The notes under the pieces: generated by a model | What the model was told of the DNA's origin: nothing | Database searches by the model: none | Seen by the model: only the letters and a program-made list of their open reading frames with translations | Translations under genes and position numbers: made by a program | Part shown: positions 44,601 through 53,533 of the stretch, piece by piece | Layout: the number at the start of each line of letters is the position of its first letter | Position numbering within the stretch: position 1 is the first letter of the stretch | Source of the DNA: Macrosoma leucophasiata | Lineage: Eukaryota; Arthropoda; Insecta; Lepidoptera; Hedylidae | NCBI GenBank assembly: GCA_036365455.1 | Contig: JAWQUS010000022.1 | Location: forward strand, 4,712,001 to 4,776,000 | Reading direction: 5' to 3' | DNA: 64,000 bases

Positions 44601-47600
44601 CTGACAGAGGGGAAGGAAGACCTCTCCAATGGAGTCATCCCGGGAGAATCGGTCGTAGTCAAACACGTGCAGATGAAGCACCTGTAATTTTGATTATTTG
44701 TTAAACAGAGAACCAGTTATAAATCTTTGATAAAAATAATAGATTGTAATTAAAAAACAATGAACTATATTAAAACAAATAGAACTAAAAAATAAAATAA
44801 AACTGTGGTAATCAATTGAAATATTCATATAAGATATTGTACAAAACACGTGGGGTGCTTGGCATATTCTTCCGTAATGACGCATAACTCAACACTGTTG
44901 TGGGTATCTTAGAGGAAGGCTTTGTCCAGAAATGGACGTCTTTCGGCTGAAGAGTGAAGCTCTTAGGCCTCTATGCCGGAAATTACTGGGCCACATGTGA
45001 TCACCATCTAACCGAAATAAATGACCTCATTACTACCGCTTATTGACAGATTAAGGCCCGAATTAATACACAAATCTCAAACCTTAAAATGATCTTAAGG
45101 CGCAATTTAAGTACAACTATGGACATTTTAAAAGTTTCATGAAAAAAAATTAAACGTATACGTAACTTCATGCCTGTATTCCCCGAAGGGGTAGGCAGAG
45201 GTAAATGCATGCATTCGAGCATACATGCAAGCACCCACGACTTGCCGGTTACGTTTTGGCCCATGTAACAGGTGGCGAACCTGTTGCCATCTCCGGGCAC
45301 ATTACCAAACGCCAAGATACTGGGAAACTCACAGAAAATGGAAAAATCCCAATAGAGCGAGCGATAAAGGATTTTAAACCGTTATGTCTGATAGTCCCCG
45401 ACCCTGGAATCGAGCCCAGGATCCCCAGCGTAGTAGTAGTGGCCTGCTACCACTACGGTACTGAGGCAGTTAAAAAAATTTAGTTGCTATAACGATTACG
45501 GTTGTCGCAATTTTATGGCAATCTGTCAGCTTTTGGAGCGACACTGGCATTTCCGAGCTCAGCGAGAGGGAGGGAGCTTGTGAAATCACCCGACGCGTTG
45601 CGATTGACAGTTGCGGCAACCGGCAACTTTAAAAACCGGTATAATATTCAACAGTTGCTTGTGCGGTAATCAGGATTTAACCTAGTCATCGATTACAGCC
45701 ATAGAGCAACACGGGCCACCGGCCGCGGCGGATTGGAGGGGAGTAGCCATAGCGTTTATTACCGATGCAAAACAGTCTGTCATTTTTTGCGGGGGGAAAT
45801 GCGTGCGACACACACGCACACTACAAAAATCGTCTATTACTACGAAACTCACACCTTGACTTTAACAAAATACAGAAACAATTAGACGCACACATTTAAA
45901 CATCTAGGCGACATGTATAGCCCCATTTGGGCTTGTACCTCGACAGAGGGGAAAGCCTGCATACGGCTTCTCCCCTCCGGTGTTGCTCTATGATTACAGC
46001 AATTGAAAACTTTTGACAATCACCGAAACTCGAATATCGGGTTGCTATGTGCGCGCAGTCCAATTGAAATATATTATAATGTAAACAGCTAGTTGGCTAG
46101 TTGGCCAGTTGCTGCAATAGTTGCTTATGCAAAGTGCTTAAAATCACGTTTTTCACACTAAACGGTATCTATATTAATGCAGTATCCTGGGACTATTTCT
46201 TAATACGGACCTAAGAAACACTCTTATATCTAGCAGCTTGTGATCCATCGCCACTAAAAAAAACAAATCCTCACCCGACTCTGCAGCTTCTGAATAGGGA
46301 AACCCTCGAAGTAGAACGTTTCGTTCCACCTTGGGTTCAGGGTTCTGCGTTTAATTTTGGTTTCCAGACGATGTTTCTTGTCTGGGAGCAGGGTGACCCT
46401 GACGTACGGGTCTGAGGTGCCGCTGAGATCCTTCGCTGGCAGCTCCTTGCCCTGATGAGGAAGAATATGTAAATGCAATGAAGCCAGTTACGTTTTTTTT
46501 TATGTTACGGAAGAGGCAAACAAGCATGCAGTTCACATTGATGTTAAGTGATGACTGCAGCCTATAGACACCCACACAAAGACCGGGGTCAAAATGCAGA
46601 TGCGTTACCACTCCTGAGGCCTAAGGTGTTATGCCTCTGTGCCGGAAATTACAGGGCCGTACATTACCATCTGACCGGAACACGGTAGTGCTGAACACTA
46701 CCAATTAGCGGCAAGTATATTAGGTAATGCGGTGGTGCCTACGCCCGCGAGCTCCGTCACTGGAGCTCTACCACCAGTAAAAACCATCACCAGTAAGTAC
46801 TACGTTAATTTCCAAATTATTGCTTAATTCATATGTTTAAAGGGATTCGTTCCTCAAAGGGAGAAACAGAACCTATAAGATCACACGTGCGTAATGCATA
46901 ATCATTACGCATGTTTATTTATTTTGCTAACAACAACAACACTGGGGTTCTATGTATGCATCTTCACGCCAAGACCCTCACCGAGTAGGCAGAGAGTGTG
47001 GATTGCCAGATATCCCGGTCCTGACACACCTCCCGTTCTTCTTCTACATTCATCATTTTTCTTCTAACATTCTTAAGACTTTTGACTCAACCTTCAGACA
47101 GTACTCGACCTATATGGTAGTTATGGTAGGTCAGACTTGGTCTTCCTAGGCCTATGGAACCATCCACATTCACATTGTAGGTATATTTATTTAGTTATTC
47201 GCTTATAACAGAGCTCGCGGGCGTACGTAGGCACCACCGCATTACCTAATATACGAGTACTTGCCGCTAAATGGTAGTGTTCAGCACTTTCGTGTTCCGG
47301 TCAGGTGGTAATGTACGGCTCTGTAATTTTCGGCACAGAGGCATAACACCTAATGCCTCAGGAGTGGCAGCGCATCTACATTTTGACCTCTGGTCATTGC
47401 GTGGGTGTCTATAGGCTGCAGTCATCACTTAACATCAATGTGAACTGCACGCTTGTTTGCCACTTTTATTACATAAAAAAATATACATATATTATATTCT
47501 TTCTATAAACCCGAACCATCGGAGCATGTCTTTTTACATTTTTACACTGATTATATAATTATTTATTGATTGATTGCGACATTAGTCGTCCCGATCAGAT

Positions 47601-49012
47601 GCTAATCGAAACGTTCCCCAGATCTCTGAAAATCTGCAAAATCCGGAAACCCGGAAACACTCATGAGCCTCTTTGAGAATGACTAGAAGAAACATAAATC
47701 ATGGAAAACAAACGCCATCTTTTCACGGCTTCTCTTAAAGGGTATTTGTTTTGTAAATTAACACTTTGAATCGTGAGATTTTGTATTGATCGCAATGATG
47801 TAGTTTGTTTTATATTTAGAGCCATGAGTGTATACACACTGATTGTGAAAACATGATTGAGTGTTTGAAGTCCAAACCCTTTTTTATAGCGCGGAAATTA
47901 GAGAGATGAGTTTTTTATAGAGGGGGTGAACAGATTACATTTTTATTGTTTTTATGCACGAGAAAGTTGGAGATAATTAACAAAGGTATTTTTAGAGTGG
48001 TCAAAAGTTTGACAGTCCAAAGTACCGAATTACTTTCTGTATCTCTGAACTTCATCATGGACGAAAAACTAAACAGGAAACAGGAATAAATGTTTAAATT
48101 TCGTGAAAGCGAATAAGCAAGATGCAAGATTCGCTCAGAGGGCAACACCCGACAAGAGTTGACATCCGCGTTTGACCATTTTTTAATGTAATGGAAGTGG
48201 CAAACAAGCCTGCAGTTCACATTGATGTTAAGTGATGACTGCAGCCTATAAACACCCACACAAAGGCCAAGCTCAAAATGCAGATGCGTTACTTCTCCTG
48301 ATATGCCTCTGTAGCGGAAATCACAGGGTCGTACATTACCACCTGACCGGAACACGATAGTGCTGAACACCAACATTTAGAGGCAAGTATATTAGGTATA
48401 GAAGCGCGCATGGCCCAGCGGCTGGTGTAGATCGTAAGCGATCTGCTCGGTTAAGCGTAGTGCTTAACCGAGGGCGCGGTCGGGTAGTGTGATGGGTGAC
48501 CGCTAGTGGCAAATTAAATGCGCGTTTCCGTGCTTCGGAGGGCACGTTAAGCCGTCGGTCCCGGTTGCTATCGATGGATAGCAGTCGTTAAACCTTGTCG
48601 GAGGCCTAATGGGCGGTTTGAAAACATCCGACAGTGGGTTGGCCACTAACCCACCCACCTCCACCAATCCGCATTGGAGCAGCGTGGTGGAGTAAGCTCC
48701 AGGCCTCCCCCCAAAAAGGGGAGAGACTCGTGCCCAGCAGTGGGACGTATAATGGGTTGCCATTATATATATTAGGTATTGCGGTGGTGCCCGCGAGCTC
48801 CGTCACTGGAGCTCTACCATCAGTGGAAGCGGATAATGGTATCTAACAAACTCTGTCCAAATCAAACATACCTGGATGATCCTCAATATCAGTGTAGTGT
48901 TCTGGAAGTCGTATTCCAAGGAGAAATGGATCTGACCAACGTTCTCCGATGGCTCCGAGTTGTCGATGTACATGTCCACCAGAGATATCGACCGGTTCTG
49001 AAGGAACGCCAT
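30065..49012 (-). CDS. Syt7: Synaptotagmin 7, C2A-C2B part (six 3' exons)
   Basis: Exons in transcript order are 49012-48872, 46451-46275, 44681-44601, 41295-41127, 31680-31468 and 30165-30065. All junctions keep frame (phases 0,0,0,1,1) and splice sites are GT/AG. The product is a vesicle Ca2+ sensor of the synaptotagmin family. C2A spans exons 1-4 ([35 protein letters not shown]) and keeps the acidic Ca2+-binding residues. C2B spans exons 4-6 ([29 protein letters not shown]) and ends with the WHRL motif near KPE-stop. In the second C2B loop the last acidic position is Glu (NE). The transmembrane N-terminus and linker were not found here. Syt7 rather than another synaptotagmin is chosen on [24 protein letters not shown] and the C-terminus (recalled family sequences). 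Confidence 0.9.
30296..30480. repeat. Inverted pair of family A fragments
   Basis: A minus fragment (30296-30437, GCAAACAAGCATACAGTTCA to CTGTGCCGGA) meets a plus terminal fragment (30438-30480, TGCTTGTTTGCCACTTCAAT..ACATAAAAAAA) head to head. It lies beyond the Syt7 stop exon. Confidence 0.65.
30538..30588. repeat. 51-bp perfect palindrome at a family A boundary
   Basis: ACCATTTGATACCAGACAGA is followed by its mirror around a single central base (25-bp arms). The right arm runs directly into a family A 5' segment (CAAATGGTAATGTTCAGCAC, to about 30640). Confidence 0.85.
30740..31280. mobile_element. Repeat family C element, itself interrupted
   Basis: Inserted in MITE D with a 10-bp TSD (GCTTAGAACT). 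It holds inverted words ATCTCGCGTATATTAAACTA / TAGTTTAATATACGCGAGAT, the hairpin GCTGAAAAGC and CCGAAACGTCGGG. Family B (30910-31267) is inserted near its right end. Confidence 0.65.
30910..31267 (-). mobile_element. LINE-tailed SINE-like family B, full length
   Basis: Minus-strand copy of the element at 48400-48767, bounded by a 9-bp TSD AAGAACATA (30901-30909 and 31268-31276). The family is about 360 bp with GCGCGCATGGCCCAGCGGC at one end and a GCCCAGCAGTGGGACGTATA tail with a TTATA-like end at the other. GC-rich, no ORF. Confidence 0.8.
31468..31680 (-). CDS. Syt7: Syt7 exon (main part of C2B)
   Basis: 71 codons from the split Asp (acceptor CATTCCAG) to the split Gly (donor GTGAGTA). Contains [20 protein letters not shown] and [20 protein letters not shown], the C2B core strands, and the loop [13 protein letters not shown]. 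Confidence 0.92.
31681..32611. other. Syt7 intron, no feature seen
   Basis: AT-rich; no repeat family is firmly recognised before the SINE at 32612. Confidence 0.4.
32612..32925 (+). mobile_element. tRNA-derived SINE family S, full length
   Basis: The head AACTGCCTCGGTAGCGTAGT (A box TAGCGTAGTGGTAG) and B box GGTTCGATTCCCGGGTCG are followed by the body and the 3' end TTCGGGGATTACAGGCGTG...TACG. The best reference copy in the window; the tRNA parent may be Gly- or Asp-like (not certain). Confidence 0.8.
33503..33578. repeat. 76-bp palindrome with perfect 35-bp arms
   Basis: The left arm 33503-33537 begins ATTATGGGGTTACAGGATAA; after a 6-base spacer the right arm 33544-33578 is its exact reverse complement. 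Not part of any repeat family recognised here. Confidence 0.9.
33646..33680. repeat. TA-rich microsatellite
   Basis: An imperfect (TA)n run interrupted by CACA. Confidence 0.8.
33858..34145 (+). repeat. SINE-like family A, near full length
   Basis: TTACTGGTGGTAGAGTTCCA to TTCGATACATTAGAAAAA. Diverged subfamily with GACATAACAACTAAGG. Confidence 0.75.
34500..34745 (+). mobile_element. Diverged relative of family I
   Basis: GTAAAGCGATGGGGACTTTACT, GATTTGGAGGCAATACGAAA and the end GCGTTCCCGCCAAAACCC match family I landmarks, while the middle has no similarity. Confidence 0.45.
34746..36059. other. Syt7 intron, unexplained mixed-composition stretch
   Basis: No gene supported. A short frame at 35641-35826 follows a CCCACAG acceptor-like site but has no recognised domain. 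About 34905-35040 and 35270-35470 are less AT-rich than their surroundings and may be old transposon pieces. Confidence 0.35.
36145..36275 (+). repeat. Repeat G, first copy
   Basis: CCCAAGGCATCAGATGATCG to CAACTTCAAGTTGAGTTATG recurs almost unchanged at 37215-37345. The flank ACGGAACCCTACACTGCGCG is a common tail of the GGAACCC-type repeat. Confidence 0.7.
36530..36832 (-). pseudogene. LINE polymerase C-terminal zinc-knuckle fragment
   Basis: The minus frame contains [19 protein letters not shown], the C..C...E...H...C cysteine-histidine motif at the C-terminus of R1/jockey-type LINE polymerases, preceded by a [10 protein letters not shown] segment. The catalytic RT part is absent. Differs from the jockey-like tail at 21735-22170, so it is another LINE. 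Confidence 0.65.
37215..37345 (+). repeat. Repeat G, second copy
   Basis: A direct copy of 36145-36275 about 1.07 kb away; only a few substitutions by eye. Confidence 0.7.
37455..37750 (+). repeat. SINE-like family A, degenerate
   Basis: TTTTTACTGGCGGTAGAAAA, CGCAGGCACCAGTGCAAAAC and a terminal GTATGCTACTTTAA follow the order of family A landmarks with much divergence. Confidence 0.4.
38375..38690 (+). other. Possible solo LTR or other Pol II promoter-bearing element
   Basis: Starts GTGACAACTAGCGCCATCTA. A TTTATAAAG box at about 38526 lies roughly 30 bp before a GTCAGTCAT initiator at about 38557, an arrangement common in insect LTRs. No second LTR, primer-binding site or gag/pol frame is seen, and boundaries are not fixed. 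Confidence 0.3.
38990..39046 (+). repeat. Repeat family C fragment
   Basis: ATCATTTTAGTTTAATATAAG and GATAAATCCGAAAACTAGTT match the right part of the family C element at 30740-30909. Confidence 0.6.
39225..39696 (-). repeat. SINE-like family A, interrupted by another family A copy
   Basis: The minus copy runs 39225-39409 and resumes at 39596-39696 exactly where it stopped (CTGACCGGAA | CACGATAGTGCTGAA). The gap is filled by a plus-strand 3' half-copy (39410-39595) ending CATTACAT plus 15 A. Confidence 0.85.
39410..39595 (+). repeat. SINE-like family A, 5'-truncated copy nested in another
   Basis: Starts TGTACCGAAATGTACGGCCC, ends with an uninterrupted run of 15 A, as expected of a recent LINE-type insertion. 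Confidence 0.8.
39986..40280 (+). repeat. SINE-like family A, full length, young
   Basis: A complete copy from TTTTTACTGGTGGTAGAGCT to CATTACAT plus a run of 18 A. The long pure A tail suggests recent insertion. A good reference for the family. Confidence 0.85.
40440..40796 (-). mobile_element. tRNA-derived family T, head-body-head arrangement
   Basis: On the minus strand a tRNA-like head (about 40713-40796, B box region partly mutated) is followed by TTTTTCTTTCCATTTTTCTT, then a body with ATTCAATAAACTGCAAAGTC, GGTTGCCTAACTAGCACAGT and ATAGATGGCGCTGCTGCC, then the start of a second head (GCAGGACTTCGGTAGCTCAG). It abuts a family S SINE at 40797. Confidence 0.7.
40797..41071 (+). mobile_element. 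tRNA-derived SINE family S, 5'-truncated
   Basis: Begins within the T arm (GTCCTGGGTTCGATTCCCGG), so the A box is lost; body and 3' end complete to GGCGTGAAGTTACG. Ends 56 bp from the Syt7 exon at 41127. Confidence 0.75.
41127..41295 (-). CDS. Syt7: Syt7 exon (C2A end, linker, C2B start)
   Basis: From acceptor TCCAG with [15 protein letters not shown] to the split Asp after INGKS, donor GTGAGA. Encodes [15 protein letters not shown] and [15 protein letters not shown], the first C2B strands. Confidence 0.92.
41376..41520. mobile_element. Fold-back MITE family D, intact
   Basis: The element 41380-41516 is nearly fully self-complementary: GGTGAGATTCTCAGACCGCA at the left and TGCGGTCTGTGAATCTCACC at the right, arms about 60 nt, flanked by TTAG on both sides. 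It sits inside a diverged minus-strand family A fragment (41345-41375 and 41521-41600). Confidence 0.8.
41629..41682. repeat. (AATC)n microsatellite
   Basis: About 13 perfect tetranucleotide units followed by a poly-T run (about 41687-41702). Confidence 0.95.
41695..42112 (+). mobile_element. Non-autonomous family I element
   Basis: Matches 22380-22798 in the same orientation, from TTTTGGCATCGCTATTACGC to TTCCCGCCAAAACTCCC. Located in a Syt7 intron. Confidence 0.7.
42425..43000 (-). pseudogene. CR1/jockey-like LINE ORF2 C-terminal remnant
   Basis: Minus strand, several frames. About 42820-42985 gives [20 protein letters not shown] and [15 protein letters not shown], the segment after the RT catalytic core. 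Then 42430-42729 gives [20 protein letters not shown] and [13 protein letters not shown], typical of the C-terminus. Frame changes separate the two. Confidence 0.65.
43028..43120 (-). repeat. Family B fragment
   Basis: GAGTCTCTCCCCTTCTTGGG to GATGGAGGTAGGGGTTAGTG matches the tail half of family B. It adjoins the LINE remnant and a family K fragment (43122-43240). Confidence 0.55.
43122..43240 (+). repeat. Family K, 3' fragment
   Basis: ACCTTTTAAACCCTGGACTT to CAGCAATTGATTTTTATAGA; truncated at the 5' side. Confidence 0.65.
43660..43906. mobile_element. MITE with about 50-bp inverted ends, hAT-like CAGGGG terminus
   Basis: Left end CAGGGGTGCGACCGCCTATC...ATTGCTATTGTCG...TTGCTGTCAAA. The right end is its imperfect inverse, finishing GGCGGCCGCCCCCTG. 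CAGGG starts are common in hAT elements, but no matching 8-bp target duplication is visible, so the class is tentative. Confidence 0.6.
44601..44681 (-). CDS. Syt7: Syt7 exon (C2A calcium loop 3)
   Basis: 27 codons, [20 protein letters not shown] to LPLCQ, between acceptor AATTACAG and donor GTAAGA. Carries the conserved loop-3 aspartates. Too short to appear as an isolated ORF. Confidence 0.92.
44935..45055 (-). repeat. SINE-like family A, degenerate fragment
   Basis: GCTCTTAGGCCTCTATGCCG, GAAATTACTGGGCCACATGT and CTACCGCTTATTGACAG follow the family order. Confidence 0.4.
45165..45480 (-). mobile_element. tRNA-derived SINE family S, full length
   Basis: A minus copy from GTAACTTCATGCCTGTATTC to the head CTACGGTACTGAGGCAGTT. 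The B box region (CTGGAATCGAGCCCAGGATC) is mutated. Confidence 0.75.
45692..46000 (+). mobile_element. MITE family P with perfect 8-bp target duplication
   Basis: The element 45700-45992 begins CATAGAGCAACACGGGCC and ends GGTGTTGCTCTATG. Both sides carry ATTACAGC (45692-45699, 45993-46000). The 8-bp TSD and CAT start fit the P or hAT superfamilies; no transposase is encoded. Confidence 0.85.
46275..46451 (-). CDS. Syt7: Syt7 exon (C2A core)
   Basis: 59 codons from [19 protein letters not shown] to FPIQKLQSR, acceptor CTCATCAG and donor GTGAGG. Includes the polybasic strand [12 protein letters not shown] and [13 protein letters not shown]. Confidence 0.93.
46492..46786 (-). repeat. SINE-like family A, full length
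   Basis: Minus copy from TTTTTTTTTATGTTACGGAA to CTCTACCACCAGTAAAAA; starts 41 bp upstream (minus sense) of the Syt7 C2A exon. Confidence 0.85.
47210..47481 (+). repeat. SINE-like family A, near full length
   Basis: AGAGCTCGCGGGCGTACGTA to TTTATTACATAAAAAAAT; lacks the first 15 bp. Confidence 0.8.
48185..48822 (-). repeat. SINE-like family A, interrupted by family B
   Basis: A minus copy 48185-48399 resumes at 48768-48822 after family B. Landmarks run GCAAACAAGCCTGCAGTTCA to CTCTACCATCAGTGG. Confidence 0.8.
48400..48767 (+). mobile_element. LINE-tailed SINE-like family B, full length
   Basis: Flanked by 12-bp TATATTAGGTAT repeats (48388-48399 and 48768-48779). Starts AGAAGCGCGCATGGCCCAGC and ends GTATAATGGGTTGCCATTA. 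It contains palindromic pieces (GATCGTAAGCGATC; CGGTTAAGCG..CGCTTAACCG-like). Overlapping minus-strand frames here are artefacts of its GC content. Confidence 0.8.
48872..49012 (-). CDS. Syt7: Syt7 exon (linker to C2A start), most 5' exon identified
   Basis: Encodes [20 protein letters not shown] then the first C2A strand, donor GTATGT at 48871. The exon may open at the ATG at 49012, which directly follows CTGACAG: either an acceptor, or the start codon of a short isoform (an in-frame TGA lies two codons upstream). An alternative acceptor is CCTTCAG, 15 nt further in. Confidence 0.8.
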
Positions 49013-49434
49013 CTGTCAGTCACAGTGCATACACTTTAACTTTGTCATTATGACGTTTGCGATGGTTTAGAGGAAGGTAAAAGAGGAGACAACACATCCA
49101 AACCATATTTTGAGCGATACATGAATAAAAATCAAAATAAAAAGACACTAGAAATGGTAGAAGTTGCATTTTACTTTTTACTTACGTCTGGGAAAACAGT
49201 TCGCCGATTTCAATATTCACAACTACATACGCAGAAAAAACTATGTAGGTGTGTACTCAAGGTGACACAGGCAATGAAAATACTATTAAGAAAAACCGTA
49301 TATGCGTTCGAAGGCTCAAAATACATTCTATTACGTATCGCTTACTTTGTATACTTGACAAGATTTGTCAGATCATTGGAACTGGTGTTGAATTCTGTCA
49401 AAGCGACATATTTATTGTTTTGTTTTTTCGGAAT

Positions 49435-49705
49435 GGAAGTGGCAAATAAGCATGCAGTTCACATTGATGTTAAGTGACGACTGCAGCCTATAGACCCACA
49501 CAAAGACCGAGGTCAAAATGTAGATGCGTTACCACTCCTGAGGCCTAAGGTGTTATGCCTCTGTGCCGGAAATTACAGGGCCGTATATTACTACCTGACC
49601 GGAAGACGATAGTGATGAACACTACCATTTAGCGGCAAGTGTATTAGGTAATGCGGTGATGCCTACGCCCGCGAGCTCCATCACTGGAGCTCTACCACCA
49701 GTAAA
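49435..49705 (-). repeat. SINE-like family A, full length
   Basis: Minus copy from GGAAGTGGCAAATAAGCATG to CTCTACCACCAGTAAAG. Tail eroded. Confidence 0.8.
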
Positions 49706-52700
49706 GAATGTATTAATGGCTAATTTGACTTCATTTATTATAGCATTGGCATTATCTTTGTGTACGTTATTGAGTAGTTGTTGTCTCTTCATTATGCCAT
49801 TAAAAAATCTACATTAGGTCATACTCTCTCACAATAGAAATGATTTAAGTTTAAGCAGCTTTAGGCATTTCTCTTGTCTTATTATTTTGATTTCCATGGC
49901 TTCCCTTTTTATTGGAAATCTAGAAGTTATTATTAGCATCAGAAAGAAATAACTACCCTCGAATTACAAAGATCGCAAATATTCAAAACGGAGTTCGAAG
50001 CATGGTCCCCTTTTTTAACATTGTGGTTCAAATACGTTTTCTTATTACTGGAAAATTAATACAGAACGTCAATTTTTATCGATGCGATGATTAAAATTGA
50101 AATTAACTCCATATTATTTTTTTTGTTGATTTGAAATTAAAGAAAAAATATAAATAATAAGATTTTTGAATGCCATATATTATTTGATGTTTTGCCAAAA
50201 CAGTATTCGAACATTTTGAATGCGTTGGTTTTGTTGAAATAGATTTACATATTTTTACAAATTTTCGTAAATATTTAAGCACAATTGATTTAGAAACAAT
50301 GAGTTGTGTTTGGTTTAAAAATGTTACGTTTGCTATCGTTAATCCAAATTAATTAAAAAAAAAAATATTCAACTTCTTTATTTTGGTGCATTATAATAAT
50401 ATTATGAGTAGACACTTAATACACGTTTATTTAAAATATAAAATAACAGCTTCATTACAAACTAAATAAAATTAAGAGCATATTATCAAAACTTAGAACA
50501 CGACTATTAAACTCTTTAATAATAACGTAAAAGTTTTGTACAAATATTACGACTACAATGAAACACCGAGGCAGATTCTTGTTTGCTGATTTGATTAAAA
50601 GTCGAGAGCTAGCAAAATATGAACATTTACTTTTAACAGTAGTTTGTATAAAACTGTCTTAGTAAAAGAATTCAAAAGTGATTTCTTGGGGATAAAACTT
50701 AAGAAACAGCAATCTAGGGAATTTTATTCATGGCGTCTCCTACTATTAATATTAAATGGATATGGATTTCTTTTCTTTTAATGCATAATACTTAAACGAG
50801 TCCTTAATTTAGTGCCTGAAGACGTTTTTTATTCAGTATTTGTAGTATCTATCTGAATTGATGATCGTAATAAAGGTACATCTATTGTTTATATGAAAAA
50901 TATACCTACTCGTTATAATAAGAAAAAAGTAAAAATTATATCTACATTCAACATAATATATTTTATATTTTGAGTAAAACAAACTATTAAAAAAATGAAA
51001 TCATACGGAGTTTTAAACATATCGATGTTAATAATAACAAAGAAAATGTTATTTTGATATATTTCAGTATGAAAGTATAGTATATTATTATATTCAAGAT
51101 ATTAATGTTTTATTAGGCAAAATAAGTGCCACAAGATTCGTATACAGCAATGGCATTTCAATTAATTTATGGCAAACATTTCTTAGATTTTTATTTACAA
51201 TTAGAAAAAAAAACACAGTTCTTATAACTTCATCTATGGAAAAGTAATTTATTTTACGCTAGTACTTCATGATCTAATAAAATTTTCGGCTACAAATTTT
51301 ATGAATCTCACTGATTAGATACGAGATTCCCGTTTGTAATTTAGTAGATTTTCCCTTCTTGAAGAGTGTCAATCTTTACGAGTGTTATACAAGATTATCT
51401 ATAAAATGATACCTTTACTTTGAAAGGTGTCATAAGTACAATTTCTACCATACAACCAATACTAAAATCGTGAAAAAGTCGCTTTATACATTTTTTTTGC
51501 AATGTGTTAAAGAATTTGTATGCCTTACACATATTTTTTCCAAATTCAGAACTATACCATGGTAAAATTTGTTCATAGTGATGAGTATAATGACCTTTTA
51601 AAGTAAAGTAATTGTTAGAAAAATAAACTTAATTAGTCTAATAGTAGTCTAAACCTTGCGAGCAATAGGTTCATTTCAAGATCATTAATTATACAAATAT
51701 AAATTATTTAATAAAAAAACAAATAAGCGTGATATTTTGATTCACTTTTTTTAATTTGAGCTTCAGTTTCAAATTTATAGCCGAAAACAATTTTTTCATA
51801 ATTATTTTTTTAATTAAGATATGCACAAAATAAATAATATTAGGTCTATACTACAATGTACAATTTAGCAACTAGTATATTACGCTGTATTCTAATTATA
51901 TTATTATATCTCAAAAAAAAAATAAACAATAGCCGACTAAATAGTAGCCGACTAAAGTTTTTATTACCCTGTTTTAAATTTAATCTAAAAACGTATAAAA
52001 AAATTAATTATTAATTAATCGGTACAAAACCTTCGTAAAGTAAAAAGAAATACAAAAGGCACATTTTACATAAATTATTTATAATCTTATTCCAGACTCT
52101 TGTAAGTCTGACTAAATTTACCTTAGGTATATTATTTATTTATAAAATGTAAGCCTTTGTACATATTTTTATTGTTTATTGATATAAAAAAATCGAAAGA
52201 AGTTATTTACATTTGTAGTCTAATATTTATACCTAGGTATCAAAATTACCGATTTTTTTCTATATCACATTATAAGTAATTTAATAGTGTAATAATGTCA
52301 ACGAATAAAGTTATTTTCATAAATTATCGTTTTGATCACAGTTTTAAGCCAATTGCATTTTTTTTGAGCTTAAATCCAATAATTCAGTTTTTTAATCATA
52401 ATTTCAATTTTATTTTAAATTTTTTTTGAAAATTGTCAAATTTTCATAAAAAATCTAAATTGTCCAAGAATACCATAGGTTGCTCATAATAATATTTTGT
52501 TTTTATATCTAAGTAAACCCTATTCAGTTTAAAGAAATTTCAAGATAAATTTTATTAAAATAAATAATTTAAACACAAATTCTTTAGAGAACAAACACTA
52601 AGTACTACCTTCTAAATACAACTAAGCCACATTTAAAACTAAAGCATGCAAATGATACAAATGAAGGAAAAGTGATGAAGAAAGCATAATAGCATAATAT

Positions 52701-53533
52701 TTTAGCCTAATTTTCTATTTGTATTCCATATCCCAGAATACCTATTCTAATTCACTAATTCCTATTTCTATTATGCTAAAAATTTTCGTGAATGTTTCTA
52801 ACCTATCGTGATACTACATCATTCTATACTAATATATTTTTCACGCCGTGATATTTAAACATAAAACAACACACTGTGTTTAAACACTCGTGAATTCACC
52901 AGTTTGTGGTTTACAATCGAGTTTTAAAAGCTTAAAGCAGTTTTTATGTACACTAAAAATTATTAAGCTCGGCTCACTTAAAATCCAGCATTTTTAGAAA
53001 AAGAAAAATTTTATAAAGCGTTTTTTTTTTTTTTTTATTCTTAAAATCCTCTATTTTGTCATATACAACCTCCTCTACCTACCATGTTTGAAGGAGAAAG
53101 CATGGAAAGAGAATCCATAGTTTAGAAAACACAGGTACAGTCCGTAACACAGTTGCCTATTTCTACTTAATTTCCCCTATTTCTTGCAGAAATGTTACTT
53201 TTTGGGGAGTCGAACGAAAACTGAATGCGTGTAGGATATATTGAATATTTGTACAATATATTATTGCATCAACGTCATCACAGATTCGTGATTGTTCAAT
53301 TTCTATATCTAAATATTTTATACACAATGAAACAAATGTTGCATGTATTATTTGCTACAGCCGCTCGCGTATCATTCGTGATATAGATGCTTGGAGAATA
53401 AAAAGCAGGTACTTTTTATCTGTGTTTAACACGAATTATATAATGAAAAAGAAATAAATGTGCCCAGTATTTTATTTAATTCTTGTCCAAAATATTATAA
53501 GTAATAAAAATAGGTTCTAAATTTATGTACACT
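49706..53533. other. Repeat-free AT-rich block, no gene seen
   Basis: 3.8 kb without a recognisable exon, SINE, MITE or LINE. Very AT-rich, with poly-A/T runs and isolated AATAAA hexamers on both strands. It lies upstream of the recognised Syt7 exons, so it may be intron, a regulatory region or an untranslated exon. Confidence 0.45.

Noticed and set aside
48336..48846. Several overlapping GC-rich frames on both strands
   Set aside because: They coincide with the family B element, and their codons follow its base composition; shadows.
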